Assembly: GCA_021798635.1 (NCBI GenBank)
Contig: JAJZGH010000279.1
Location: 1-5,797 of the forward strand
DNA from: Planctomycetota bacterium
GTDB taxonomy: Bacteria > Planctomycetota > Phycisphaerae > WQYP01
Length of the DNA: 5,797 nucleotides
Direction of reading: 5' to 3'
Under the pieces are notes generated by a model, which was not told the origin of the DNA, did no database searches, and saw only the letters and a list, made by a program, of their open reading frames with translations. Below are positions 1 through 5,797 of the stretch, in pieces. A program made the translations under genes and the position numbers. Numbering within the stretch: position 1 is the stretch's first letter; each line of letters opens with the position of its first letter.

Positions 1-167
1 GATTGGAACACGTCCTACACCACTGGCCAGCGATTCGCAAAGGCCTCTGCCACGGCAAACGAAAACGAAAGCCATCCCTGTTAAGTTAGCGCCTATGCCG
101 GGGGGGGGCGGCTGCGGGCCGTTGGCCTGTGCGCTGGGGTGAGCCCGTCACTTCGCCGCTGGGCGGT

Positions 168-203
168 ATGGACCGCGGTACGGACCGCCGCATGGACCGC
201 CGA
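168..203. repeat. 12-bp tandem repeat, three units
   Basis: Three consecutive 12-bp units occur at 168-179 (ATGGACCGCGGT), 180-191 (ACGGACCGCCGC) and 192-203 (ATGGACCGCCGA). They differ at only a few positions and keep the core GGACCGC. The third unit runs directly into the first hairpin of the neighbouring repeat, sharing its GCCGA. The array is short and could have arisen by slippage in GC-rich DNA. No function is evident. Confidence 0.7.
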
Positions 204-239
204 CATCCTGTCGGCACAACGGGCAGGCGTGACGCCTGC
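199..239. repeat. Double-hairpin dispersed repeat, copy A
   Basis: Two small perfect hairpins lie 7 nt apart. The first has a 7-bp stem, GCCGACA (199-205) with TGTCGGC (209-215), around a TCC loop. The second has an 8-bp stem, GCAGGCGT (223-230) with ACGCCTGC (232-239), around a single G. The same two-hairpin layout recurs at 295-333. From memory, repeats of this kind are abundant in some Planctomycetota and Verrucomicrobiota genomes and are often mis-called as small proteins. The origin is inferred; the structure is seen directly. Confidence 0.75.
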
Positions 240-294
240 GTCGCGGCTCGGCGTTTGTTTGTTGGTGTGTTCGCTGAGCTGTGCTGTAGGTAAC

Positions 295-333
295 GCCGAC
301 ATCTTGTCGGCACGGTGCGGGCGGGACGCCTGC
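295..333. repeat. Double-hairpin dispersed repeat, copy B
   Basis: This is the second copy of the element at 199-239, in the same orientation, with starts 96 bp apart. The first hairpin is GCCGACA (295-301) and TGTCGGC (305-311) around TCT, identical to copy A except for one loop base. The second (317-333) differs from copy A at two of 17 positions and keeps a 7-bp stem with one G-T wobble. Copy B lies 22 bp past the stop codon of the AAA gene in its direction of transcription. It could therefore slow polymerase or protect an mRNA 3' end, but no T-run follows it, so it is not a classical intrinsic terminator. Confidence 0.75.
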
Positions 334-344
334 GTTCCAGACTA

Positions 345-356
345 ACGCGGCCGCGT
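345..356. repeat. 12-bp GC-rich palindrome at the AAA gene stop codon
   Basis: ACGCGGCCGCGT is a perfect 12-bp palindrome. Its last base is part of the minus-strand TGA stop of the AAA gene (356-358). It may be chance in GC-rich sequence or part of the adjoining repeat block. No regulator or recombination site of this sequence is known to me. Confidence 0.5.
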
Positions 357-2689
357 CAATCTCGGACGAAGCCAAAATTTCCGCTTTTGCCCTGACGCTT
401 CGCTTCGGTTTCCTGTTCAAGGGCGGAAAGTAGTTCGGCGTGCGTTACGTTATTGCCATCGCTGGGACTAAGGTAATACATCGCTTGGCGGACCGTGGCA
501 AAATCGCCGGGGGTTAGATCGGCGATGCTGGTCAGGCGGCGTTTGATGGGTTCGGTTATTGGCTCCGGGCATAGCTCGGATAATACTCTTTGGTAAAACG
601 TCAGTTTGCCGGCGGCGTCCAGATAATCAAATTGCAGCTTGAAGGTGAATCGGCGAATTGTGGCGGCATCCAGCGTCTCCATTAAGTTGGTGGCGCACAC
701 CAGAACGCCTCCGAAGTTTTCCATGGCGTGCAGCAATTCGTTGACTTGGGTAACTTCCCAACTGCGCTGCGCCCACTGCCGGCTGTGAAACAGGCCGTCG
801 GCTTCGTCGATAAATAAAATCGCCCGGTCGGCGGCGGCAGTGCGAAAGGCTTCGCGGATATTCTGTTCCGTGCCGCCGACATAGCGGCTAAGCAAATCGC
901 CGGCCATGCAGGTTCGTACCGGACAATCCACTTCGCGGCCGAGGAATTTTACGAATTGTGTTTTACCGGTACCAGATGGCCCGAAAAGCAACGCGGTCAG
1001 GCGGCGGATGTCCTGGCCGGTTGTGTCAGTGGTGAATCCAGGTAACTCCTGATTGCGGCGGAATTTCTGCACCGCCGCAAGAAAGTTCTGCGGTGAGACT
1101 GGGCCGCGTATATTCAGGCCGGCTAGCGCGTAATGGTCGGCAGCATTTGAGACGGTAGCCGTCAAGTCGATGCCCAGAAGTTGGCAATGCGGCGTCAGCA
1201 GTCGCTGGAGGGTGTCCATCGCGGCGGATTTTGATGCGGACGGATCGCCGTTCAGGCGGGCGTAGTTTCGCAGGGCCAAATCCACGCCGCCGGCACTGAC
1301 CGGAAATTGCCGCGCCAACTGCTCCACCATGGCATCATCAATAATGTTCTCAAGTTGATACTGTCTTCGCAGATTTTTCCACACCTGGCAGCGCTGCTGG
1401 TGTGATAGCGGCTTAAACTCAATGGAATAATCAAACCGCCGACGGGAGGATGGCGTGAGCCGCTCCGGCAGGCTGTTGGTGATCCAGATGCACGTGGCAT
1501 TCACCTGATCCAGAACAGTGTTGAGGGTATCTTTTTTTCCGCCGCCATTTTCCGAATACTCTCCCAGCAAATTCGCCACACTCCCCGCTGAGCCGGCCAG
1601 CATTTCGTCGGCTTCGTCAATGAGAATGATGCTGCGGCCCCGATTCACCTGCCGATCGCAGACTTGCAGCGCTGCGAAGCGTGAACTGCCGATTTCGCCA
1701 TCGTAATCTTCCGGAACACGGATGCGGTAAAGGTCCATGCCCAGCTCGGCCGCCAGCGAAACGGCAAATGACGTTTTCCCGCCGCCGGGCACGCCATAGA
1801 ACAATAGGTTCAAACCCCGGTCCGGGTCGCGGCGGCGTATCAGTTCTTTGAGCATGGCCCCGTGCCCTTGCGTGAGTTTGCCATACATTGCCCAGGGCAG
1901 AGCCGGATCGGTATGCCGGGCGAAATATTTCGAGGCCAGCGGTTCTTCGGTCAGGCCGGTGAGAAATGGCTCTAATTCAGTATTGAATTCCAGGTCGCTA
2001 TCCAGGCAGCCGAGGGTGCGCAGGCGGCTGTTCTTCAATAAAAATTTTCCACCCACCGCCAACGGCGCTCCCAGGGCCATACACATCAGGCGTACCCGCT
2101 CAAAGCGACTTCCACCGCGCTGGGGTCCGCTAAAGTCCATCCAGTTCCAGATGTCGGCATGGCGAACGTAGGCAATCAGCAGGAGATCGGCTTCATGTTC
2201 CGTGAGGCAGAAAAATTGAACCATTTCCCCGAATCGTTTGTACAGCACATCCTCGGTGGCATCTGAGGCGGCTTGCTGGGCCAACCGAGGCAACTTTTTC
2301 TCCAGTGCCGCCAGCAACGGAGGTTTCAGTATCGCCTGGGCGAGGGGATCGTTCCAAAACTCCATTAGAAGATTTTCTGGTGCACTGTGGCCCGCTTCCA
2401 GGTGAGTTCTGGTGCGATCTCCCAGGGCATCCAGCGGGCACGAGGCCAGGGCCAGATCAATAGTTTCACGGCGGCCCAGCACGTCGATAATAAAATTAAA
2501 AAAGTTGCAGTCTTTAATCTTGCTTTTCTCCCGCCGAAGAAAATTAAGGACAAATTTTAGCGTCCGGAAACATAGGAACGAATTATCACATAATCGCGTG
2601 CTTTCCGCAGTTGGCTCCGGCGGCGGTTCGGTTGGCCCACCAAAGACCACCGAAGCCCCCAAGATGGGTAAAATTGACGGAGTGATCAT
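356..2689 (-). CDS. Tandem AAA+ ATPase (two AAA modules), function unassigned
   Basis: A 777-residue, probably cytoplasmic protein with two AAA+ modules. Module 1 (about 250-480) has Walker A GVPGGGKT (299-306), Walker B IILIDEAD (354-361), sensor 1 IWITN (401-405) and candidate arginine fingers R416-R418. Module 2 (about 525-760) has Walker A GPSGTGKT (570-577), pore-loop-like YVGG (603-606), Walker B ILFIDEAD (624-631), sensor 1 VCATN (664-668), arginine pair R679/R680 and sensor-2-like TPGDF (726-730). Both modules keep ATP-binding and hydrolysis residues, but only module 2 has a clear pore loop and module 1 lacks a clear sensor 2. Residues 1-250 are mostly helical, with Pro-rich 20-27 and no convincing signal peptide. 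The family resembles the Cdc48/SpoVK-like classic AAA group, so ATP-driven remodelling of a protein substrate is inferred; the substrate is unknown. The ATG start is supported by AAAGGAG 8 nt upstream. No partner gene is adjacent. Confidence 0.93.
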   Translation of the reverse strand: MITPSILPILGASVVFGGPTEPPPEPTAESTRLCDNSFLCFRTLKFVLNFLRREKSKIKDCNFFNFIIDVLGRRETIDLALASCPLDALGDRTRTHLEAGHSAPENLLMEFWNDPLAQAILKPPLLAALEKKLPRLAQQAASDATEDVLYKRFGEMVQFFCLTEHEADLLLIAYVRHADIWNWMDFSGPQRGGSRFERVRLMCMALGAPLAVGGKFLLKNSRLRTLGCLDSDLEFNTELEPFLTGLTEEPLASKYFARHTDPALPWAMYGKLTQGHGAMLKELIRRRDPDRGLNLLFYGVPGGGKTSFAVSLAAELGMDLYRIRVPEDYDGEIGSSRFAALQVCDRQVNRGRSIILIDEADEMLAGSAGSVANLLGEYSENGGGKKDTLNTVLDQVNATCIWITNSLPERLTPSSRRRFDYSIEFKPLSHQQRCQVWKNLRRQYQLENIIDDAMVEQLARQFPVSAGGVDLALRNYARLNGDPSASKSAAMDTLQRLLTPHCQLLGIDLTATVSNAADHYALAGLNIRGPVSPQNFLAAVQKFRRNQELPGFTTDTTGQDIRRLTALLFGPSGTGKTQFVKFLGREVDCPVRTCMAGDLLSRYVGGTEQNIREAFRTAAADRAILFIDEADGLFHSRQWAQRSWEVTQVNELLHAMENFGGVLVCATNLMETLDAATIRRFTFKLQFDYLDAAGKLTFYQRVLSELCPEPITEPIKRRLTSIADLTPGDFATVRQAMYYLSPSDGNNVTHAELLSALEQETEAKRQGKSGNFGFVRD

Positions 2690-2696
2690 GACGAAA

Positions 2697-2705
2697 TCTC
2701 CTTTC
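2697..2705 (-). promoter_or_regulatory. Strong Shine-Dalgarno of the AAA gene
   Basis: The minus strand reads GAAAGGAGA, with its GGAG ending 8 nt before the ATG at 2689. This near-consensus site settles the start codon and shows that the gene has its own translation signal, despite the long repeat-bearing gap upstream. Confidence 0.7.
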
Positions 2706-2762
2706 TAAACACCCAAGTTCCGACTCCCGAACATCGCATGCGTGCCTGTTTACCACCCCATG

Positions 2763-2779
2763 CGGACAGATGCTGTCCG
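2763..2779. repeat. Small hairpin CGGACAG-ATG-CTGTCCG
   Basis: A perfect 7-bp stem (2763-2769 with 2773-2779) closes on a 3-nt loop. The geometry is the same as that of the GCCGACA hairpins at 199 and 295, and the arm CTGTCCG is the core of the larger inverted repeat at 2951. It lies in the AAA gene's upstream region, so it may fall in the 5' untranslated RNA. It could be a decayed relative of the repeats or a leader structure. Confidence 0.6.
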
Positions 2780-2950
2780 TGCGAACGGAAAAATATCCTG
2801 ATTTGAAAAAATGACAGGCGGGGGCGCAGGTGTGCAGGTTACGGGTTACCGATTCTCATGTCAGAAAACGGGTATAACCGTCATAATCGGTGGATTTTCG
2901 CGATTCTCAGCGATTACCGACCCATGGCTGGAAAATTGCAAAGCGTAGGA

Positions 2951-2995
2951 GCCTGTCCGAGTAATCGCCCAATCCCGGCCATTACTCGGACAGGC
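2951..2995. repeat. REP/REPIN-like inverted repeat, 15-bp perfect arms
   Basis: GCCTGTCCGAGTAAT (2951-2965) and its exact reverse complement (2981-2995) flank a 15-nt spacer. The left arm sits in a 20-bp sequence, TAGGAGCCTGTCCGAGTAAT (2946-2965), repeated exactly at 5778-5797. This is therefore a dispersed element and not just a local stem-loop. It starts 36 nt past the stop of the mutase-like gene, so it could stop transcription or stabilise the mRNA, but no T-run follows on the minus strand. Palindromic units of this kind are typically intergenic and spread by a REP-associated tyrosine transposase elsewhere in the genome; that link is inference, as no transposase lies in the window. Confidence 0.8.
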
Positions 2996-3031
2996 GCCGT
3001 AGGCCTTATTCATTATTCATTGATTCCCGCG

Positions 3032-4222
3032 TCATTTGGTTAAAAAATAGGACATCAATTCGTAGCCGGCTTCGATATGTAGGTCGCTCTCCATGGCGGC
3101 CTCTTCCGTGTAGGCGCGGGCGATGCTGCTTTTTCCCTGTGAACCGGTGATCAGAAAAGGTACAGGGGCTTCGTGGTGCTTACGTGTGGCGCATTGTGTG
3201 GCGTGGTCCGGCATGATCAGCAATCGCCATTGATCAAAGGTCTTTAATTTTTTGATCACGGGGCCGACAACGTGTTCGTCGATGGATTCAATGCTTTTGA
3301 TTTTGGTGGTGAAGTCCGCCTGGTGGCTGGCTTCGTCCGGTGCTTCCACATGGCAGCAGACCAGATCAAACTTATCCAGAGCGTCGCAGGTATATTTACC
3401 TTGGGCGGCGTAATCTGTATCGTGATAACTGGTAATGCCGGGCACATCAATATTTTTCCAGCCCAGCAAATTAGCGATTCCGCGCAGCAAATCCACAGCG
3501 GTAATCATGGCCCCGGAAACGCCGAAGCGGTCCTTAAAGCTTGGAATGTGTTTGGGTCTTCCCTGGCCCCAAAGCCAGATATCCGTCGCCTCATTTTCGC
3601 CGAATTGCCGCCGCACCAGATTTACTTCATGGTCCTTGAGCACCGCTCTCGCCTTGTTCATAATATCCAGTAACGGCTCCGCGCCAGCCCCGCGCGGTAA
3701 ATAGTTTTTAATCGGCTGATCGGGAATATCATGGGGGGGCGTGGTCTTAACTTTGCTCAAATCCGTGCCGGCGAGCGTCATTAAATTGCGATAACTTACA
3801 CCCGGGTGAAGCGTCACTCCGCTGGAGCTTCCCACGGCCTGCGTGACGGCCTGCAAAAGCGTGCGGCCTTCGTTGTCTTTGATATGCCCGGCGGAATGAT
3901 CCACCATTTTTCCGTCAATAATGGTGACGAAGTTGCATCGCATAACCCAGTTTGAGGCGTTAAGTTTCAAGCCCATTGCCGCCGCCTCCAATGGAGCTCG
4001 GCCGGGATGATATTGTGCCGGGTCATACCCCAGAAGGCATAGCGTGCAAACATCGCTTCCGGGGCTGTAATCTGGCGGCGTGGTGCGAACCGTGCCGATA
4101 CGGCCGTTGCGGGCGGCCGCATCCATATTGGGTTTAGAGGCGGCTTGCAAGGGGGTTTTATTGCCCAGTTCAGCAATCGGCGCATCAGCCGCTCCGTCGG
4201 GAATGATAATGGCGTATTTCAT
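3032..4222 (-). CDS. ApgM-superfamily enzyme, candidate homoserine kinase
   Basis: A 396-residue cytosolic enzyme of the alkaline-phosphatase superfamily, related to archaeal-type cofactor-independent phosphoglycerate mutase and of normal length. Visible landmarks are IIIPDG with metal ligand D9, the nucleophile motif SPGSDV (S56 as probable phosphoserine), GRAPLEA (74-80), HVEAPDEASH (291-300; D296 and H300 as ligands), PDH (338-340) and the ligand H349 before APVPF. All expected catalytic positions are present. Classic members interconvert 2- and 3-phosphoglycerate. A sister family (TIGR02535, as I recall it) was proposed to be homoserine kinase because it clusters with threonine genes. The upstream neighbour here is homoserine dehydrogenase, 74 bp away on the same strand, which favours the kinase role (L-homoserine to O-phosphohomoserine). 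Mutase activity cannot be excluded from sequence. The ATG has AAGGA about 14 nt upstream, which is rather far. Confidence 0.92.
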   Translation of the reverse strand: MKYAIIIPDGAADAPIAELGNKTPLQAASKPNMDAAARNGRIGTVRTTPPDYSPGSDVCTLCLLGYDPAQYHPGRAPLEAAAMGLKLNASNWVMRCNFVTIIDGKMVDHSAGHIKDNEGRTLLQAVTQAVGSSSGVTLHPGVSYRNLMTLAGTDLSKVKTTPPHDIPDQPIKNYLPRGAGAEPLLDIMNKARAVLKDHEVNLVRRQFGENEATDIWLWGQGRPKHIPSFKDRFGVSGAMITAVDLLRGIANLLGWKNIDVPGITSYHDTDYAAQGKYTCDALDKFDLVCCHVEAPDEASHQADFTTKIKSIESIDEHVVGPVIKKLKTFDQWRLLIMPDHATQCATRKHHEAPVPFLITGSQGKSSIARAYTEEAAMESDLHIEAGYELMSYFLTK

Positions 4223-4257
4223 AGTGTTGCTTTCGATCCTTCACTAGTATTAACATT

Positions 4258-4285
4258 ATTCTAAGGGGTTGGTGCGCTGTTGCAA
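4258..4285 (-). promoter_or_regulatory. Possible sigma70-type promoter of the mutase-like gene
   Basis: In the 74-bp gap after homoserine dehydrogenase the minus strand shows TTGCAA (4285-4280; 4 of 6 to TTGACA), a 16-bp spacer and TAGAAT (4263-4258; 5 of 6 to TATAAT). Transcription would begin near 4251, about 29 nt before the ATG and upstream of the AAGGA at 4237-4241. If real, the gene can be expressed apart from the upstream gene, although readthrough is also likely since no terminator hairpin is seen in the gap. One match of this quality can occur by chance. Confidence 0.35.
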
Positions 4286-4296
4286 TCGGCGGCTGT

Positions 4297-5592
4297 TCAC
4301 GTTGCCGGATCAATAACACGAATATGTCGGGTATGACCACGTATCCCCTTCAGGCGGTCAATTTTGGCGGTAGCCTGCGTCACTTTGCCGTCGGGTGCTT
4401 CATGCGTCATGATCACCAAAGGCACGAACTGATCCTCATGGGCTTCATGCTGCACCATCGCTGCCAGGGAAATGCCCAGCTTACCGAGTATGCCGGTAAT
4501 CTGATGCAGCATTCCCGGCTTATCTTGTACCATCATGCGTAAATAGTGGCGGGACGACACATCCTGAATTGGAATAACTTTGGCGGTGCTGCGCCGTGTC
4601 AGAAGCGGCAGTTGCTTAAAAAGCAGGGGGGCGGTTCCCATGGCCGCTTCTACGATGTCGGCAATAACGGCGCTGGCCGTGGGCTTGCCGCCGGCACCTC
4701 GGCCATAATGAATGGTTTGGCCGCTGGCATGGCCGACTACGGCAATGGCGTTAAACGAGCCGTTCACATTGGCCAGCAGATGTTTCTGGGGAACAAATGC
4801 GGGATGCACCCGCAGTGAAATGCCATGGCTATGTTTTTCCGCGATCGCCAGGAGTTTGCACACATACCCCAATTCCCGGCCAAACCGCAAATCCATATCG
4901 TCAATGGTATTTATTCCGCTGACATGAATCTGATCAAACGGTACGTGGGTCCCAAACGCCAGCGATGCCAGGATAGCCAGTTTGTGCGCGCTATCTCCGC
5001 CGGTGACGTCGAGAGTGGGATCCGGCTCGGCGAAACCTGCGGCCTGGGCTTCGGCCAGAGCGGTGCTGTAACTTTTACCTGAGGAACTCATTTCACTTAA
5101 AATGTAATTGCACGTGCCATTGACAATGCCCACGACCTGATCAATTTCATTGGCAATTAATCCGCGGGTAAGTGCCAGAACAATGGGTATCGCTCCACCG
5201 CAGGATGCTTCAAAACAGACACAGGAGTTGGCTTTAGCGGCTGCGCGAAATATTTCGGCTCCGTGCAGCGCCAGGAGATGTTTATTGGCGGTCACCAGCA
5301 ACTTCCCTGATTTAACGGCCCGCAGAGATAACGTCTTGGCCGGCTCAACCCCACCCATGACTTCCACGACAATCTGAATTTCCGGGTCACTGAGAATGTC
5401 CTCCGGATTGGTGGTGAAAAGATTCTCTGGAATCTTGGTGGTTCGGCTTTTGGCGGTATCCCGAATTAAAATCCGCTTCAGAGCCAAGGACTGCCCGGAC
5501 CGCTTCGCCAGCAGCGCTTTCTCGGTCAGCAGCATCTCTGCCACCGTCGCCCCAACCGTTCCGCACCCCAGCAATCCAATATGTGTTGTCAT
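4297..5592 (-). CDS. hom: Homoserine dehydrogenase with C-terminal ACT domain
   Basis: NAD(P)-dependent homoserine dehydrogenase (EC 1.1.1.3), reducing L-aspartate 4-semialdehyde to L-homoserine at the branch toward threonine and methionine. Numbering from the GTG below, the Rossmann fold starts with GCGTVG (11-16). TANKHLL (103-109) carries a conserved lysine, followed by EASCGGAIPI (130-139), GIVNGTCNYIL (157-167) and EPDPTLDVTGGD with K206 (191-206), the catalytic Asp/Lys region. GRGAGGKPTASAV (299-311) closes the dehydrogenase part. An ACT domain (about 352-430) suggests feedback control, in this family usually by threonine. It is the stand-alone form, with no fused aspartate kinase. Two starts are possible: GTG at 5598, with GAGG 8 nt upstream, and ATG at 5592, with GGAG 5 nt upstream. 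I chose the ATG (431 residues) because the GGAG overlaps the GTG and ATG is the stronger codon. The mutase-like gene follows on the same strand. Confidence 0.96.
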   Translation of the reverse strand: MTTHIGLLGCGTVGATVAEMLLTEKALLAKRSGQSLALKRILIRDTAKSRTTKIPENLFTTNPEDILSDPEIQIVVEVMGGVEPAKTLSLRAVKSGKLLVTANKHLLALHGAEIFRAAAKANSCVCFEASCGGAIPIVLALTRGLIANEIDQVVGIVNGTCNYILSEMSSSGKSYSTALAEAQAAGFAEPDPTLDVTGGDSAHKLAILASLAFGTHVPFDQIHVSGINTIDDMDLRFGRELGYVCKLLAIAEKHSHGISLRVHPAFVPQKHLLANVNGSFNAIAVVGHASGQTIHYGRGAGGKPTASAVIADIVEAAMGTAPLLFKQLPLLTRRSTAKVIPIQDVSSRHYLRMMVQDKPGMLHQITGILGKLGISLAAMVQHEAHEDQFVPLVIMTHEAPDGKVTQATAKIDRLKGIRGHTRHIRVIDPAT

Positions 5593-5598
5593 AACCAC

Positions 5599-5777
5599 TC
5601 CAAGTACCTCTACGGCGAATTAAGATACGACAACCAGCGGCAGCGTGCCAGCGCTGCGGGGGATTTGTCGAATAGGCCCAAGGATATCTGACGATTTCCA
5701 ACGCCCTCCAGTGGCGATTACAATACAGCCGTATAATAGAAAAAGCCGGACAGGTAGAGGGCATAAGAAAACTTCGC
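5599..5777. other. Leader region upstream of homoserine dehydrogenase
   Basis: No gene is supported; the minus-strand frame running through here continues out of frame into homoserine dehydrogenase and resembles no family. It contains a 6-bp-stem hairpin, GCAGCG (5640-5645) with CGCTGC (5652-5657), and an AT-rich patch at 5731-5745. The patch reads TATAAT on the plus strand (5732-5737) and TATTAT on the minus strand, but neither has a recognisable -35 box at proper spacing. The hom promoter probably lies here but cannot be placed. I see no leader peptide with a threonine-rich run, so thr-type attenuation is not supported. Confidence 0.5.
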
Positions 5778-5797
5778 TAGGAGCCTGTCCGAGTAAT
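5778..5797. repeat. Left arm of a second REP-like element, cut by the window edge
   Basis: These 20 bases, TAGGAGCCTGTCCGAGTAAT, match 2946-2965 exactly and in the same orientation. At 2951-2995 this arm is followed by a 15-nt spacer and its inverted partner, so the partner here is expected just outside the window. The two copies bracket the hom and mutase-like genes. Confidence 0.75.

Larger units (their letters stand above)
1..355. other. Gene-free, repeat-rich region downstream of the AAA gene
   Basis: I find no supportable gene here. Open frames on both strands run through hairpin repeats and give low-complexity Arg/Pro/Ala-rich translations. From left to right the region holds: about 85 bp of unassigned sequence, a run of nine G (100-108), a three-unit 12-bp tandem repeat (168-203), two copies of a double-hairpin repeat (199-239 and 295-333), and a 12-bp palindrome that reaches the AAA stop codon (345-356). 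Plus-strand frames 1 and 3 are open from the left edge and stop at 82-84 and 87-89, so the tail of a convergent gene could lie in the first 85 bp. Nothing seen chooses between the two frames. Confidence 0.7.
2690..3031. other. 342-bp intergenic region between the mutase-like gene and the AAA gene
   Basis: No gene is supported here; the one plus-strand frame across it (2858-3043) lacks family resemblance and crosses the inverted repeat. The region contains the AAA gene's Shine-Dalgarno (2697-2705), a 7-bp-stem hairpin (2763-2779), a direct repeat CGATTCTCA (2850-2858 and 2901-2909), the 15-bp inverted repeat (2951-2995) and two copies of TTATTCA just past the mutase-like stop. A minus-strand promoter for the AAA gene should lie here. 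The A/T-rich stretch around 2788-2812 is the likeliest place, but I see no clear pair of -35 and -10 boxes. Confidence 0.65.

Noticed and set aside
1..89. Possible C-terminal tail of a plus-strand gene, open from the window edge in frame 1 (stop 82-84) or frame 3 (stop 87-89)
   Set aside because: Both frames are about 28 codons, have similar third-position GC and show no recognisable motif, so neither can be preferred.
86..420. Several 68-90 residue open frames on both strands
   Set aside because: They run through the hairpin and tandem repeats and partly overlap the AAA gene. Their translations are the typical spurious peptides of such repeats and none has a convincing start signal.
2951..2995. 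Intrinsic terminator for the mutase-like gene
   Set aside because: The stem is strong, but neither strand has the T-run expected right after it, and the exact second copy argues for a dispersed repeat. A secondary role in ending transcription stays possible.
2858..3043. 61-codon plus-strand frame in the intergenic gap
   Set aside because: It crosses the inverted repeat, ends inside the mutase-like gene on the opposite strand and resembles no known protein.
5732..5737. Perfect TATAAT on the plus strand as a promoter for a gene beyond the right edge
   Set aside because: No -35-like hexamer lies 15-19 bp upstream and no downstream gene is visible.
5387..5764. 125-codon minus-strand frame upstream of and overlapping hom
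   Set aside because: Its last two thirds are a frame-shifted reading of hom and its first part has no family resemblance.

Overview
The window looks like an ordinary stretch of a bacterial chromosome, by eye in the mid-50s percent GC. It has three full-length protein genes, all on the minus strand, separated by repeat-rich intergenic DNA. The lineage cannot be fixed from three genes. Two things suggest a Planctomycetota/Verrucomicrobiota-type genome, as inference from memory rather than a search: short paired hairpins with the core GCCGACATCNTGTCGGC next to GCAGGCG...ACGCCTGC, and a phosphoglycerate-mutase-like enzyme placed beside homoserine dehydrogenase.

Reading in the direction of transcription (high to low coordinates), the right edge carries the left arm of an inverted-repeat element (5778-5797) that is cut by the window end. 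It is followed by a leader of about 200 bp and then homoserine dehydrogenase with a C-terminal ACT domain (4297-5592). After 74 bp comes a member of the archaeal-type cofactor-independent phosphoglycerate mutase superfamily (3032-4222). Homoserine dehydrogenase makes homoserine, and the next step to threonine is phosphorylation of homoserine. One branch of this mutase superfamily has been proposed to do that, so the pair can be read as a two-gene threonine-branch unit.

A 342-bp gene-free gap (2690-3031) follows. It contains a perfect 15-bp inverted repeat whose left arm is the same 20-bp sequence found at the right edge, and a smaller hairpin that shares its core. The third gene (356-2689) encodes a 777-residue protein with two AAA+ ATPase modules and a helical N-terminal region. 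Its second module is a canonical classic-type AAA and its first is divergent. Its cellular job cannot be assigned from sequence, and it has its own strong Shine-Dalgarno, so it is probably independent of the threonine genes.

The left 355 bp carry no supportable gene. They hold a three-unit 12-bp tandem repeat, two copies of a double-hairpin repeat about 95 bp apart, a run of nine G, and a 12-bp palindrome overlapping the stop codon of the AAA gene. I see no tRNA, rRNA, CRISPR array, insertion sequence or convincing undescribed multigene system. The points most worth follow-up are the candidate non-canonical homoserine kinase, the unassigned tandem AAA protein, and the two dispersed repeat families.
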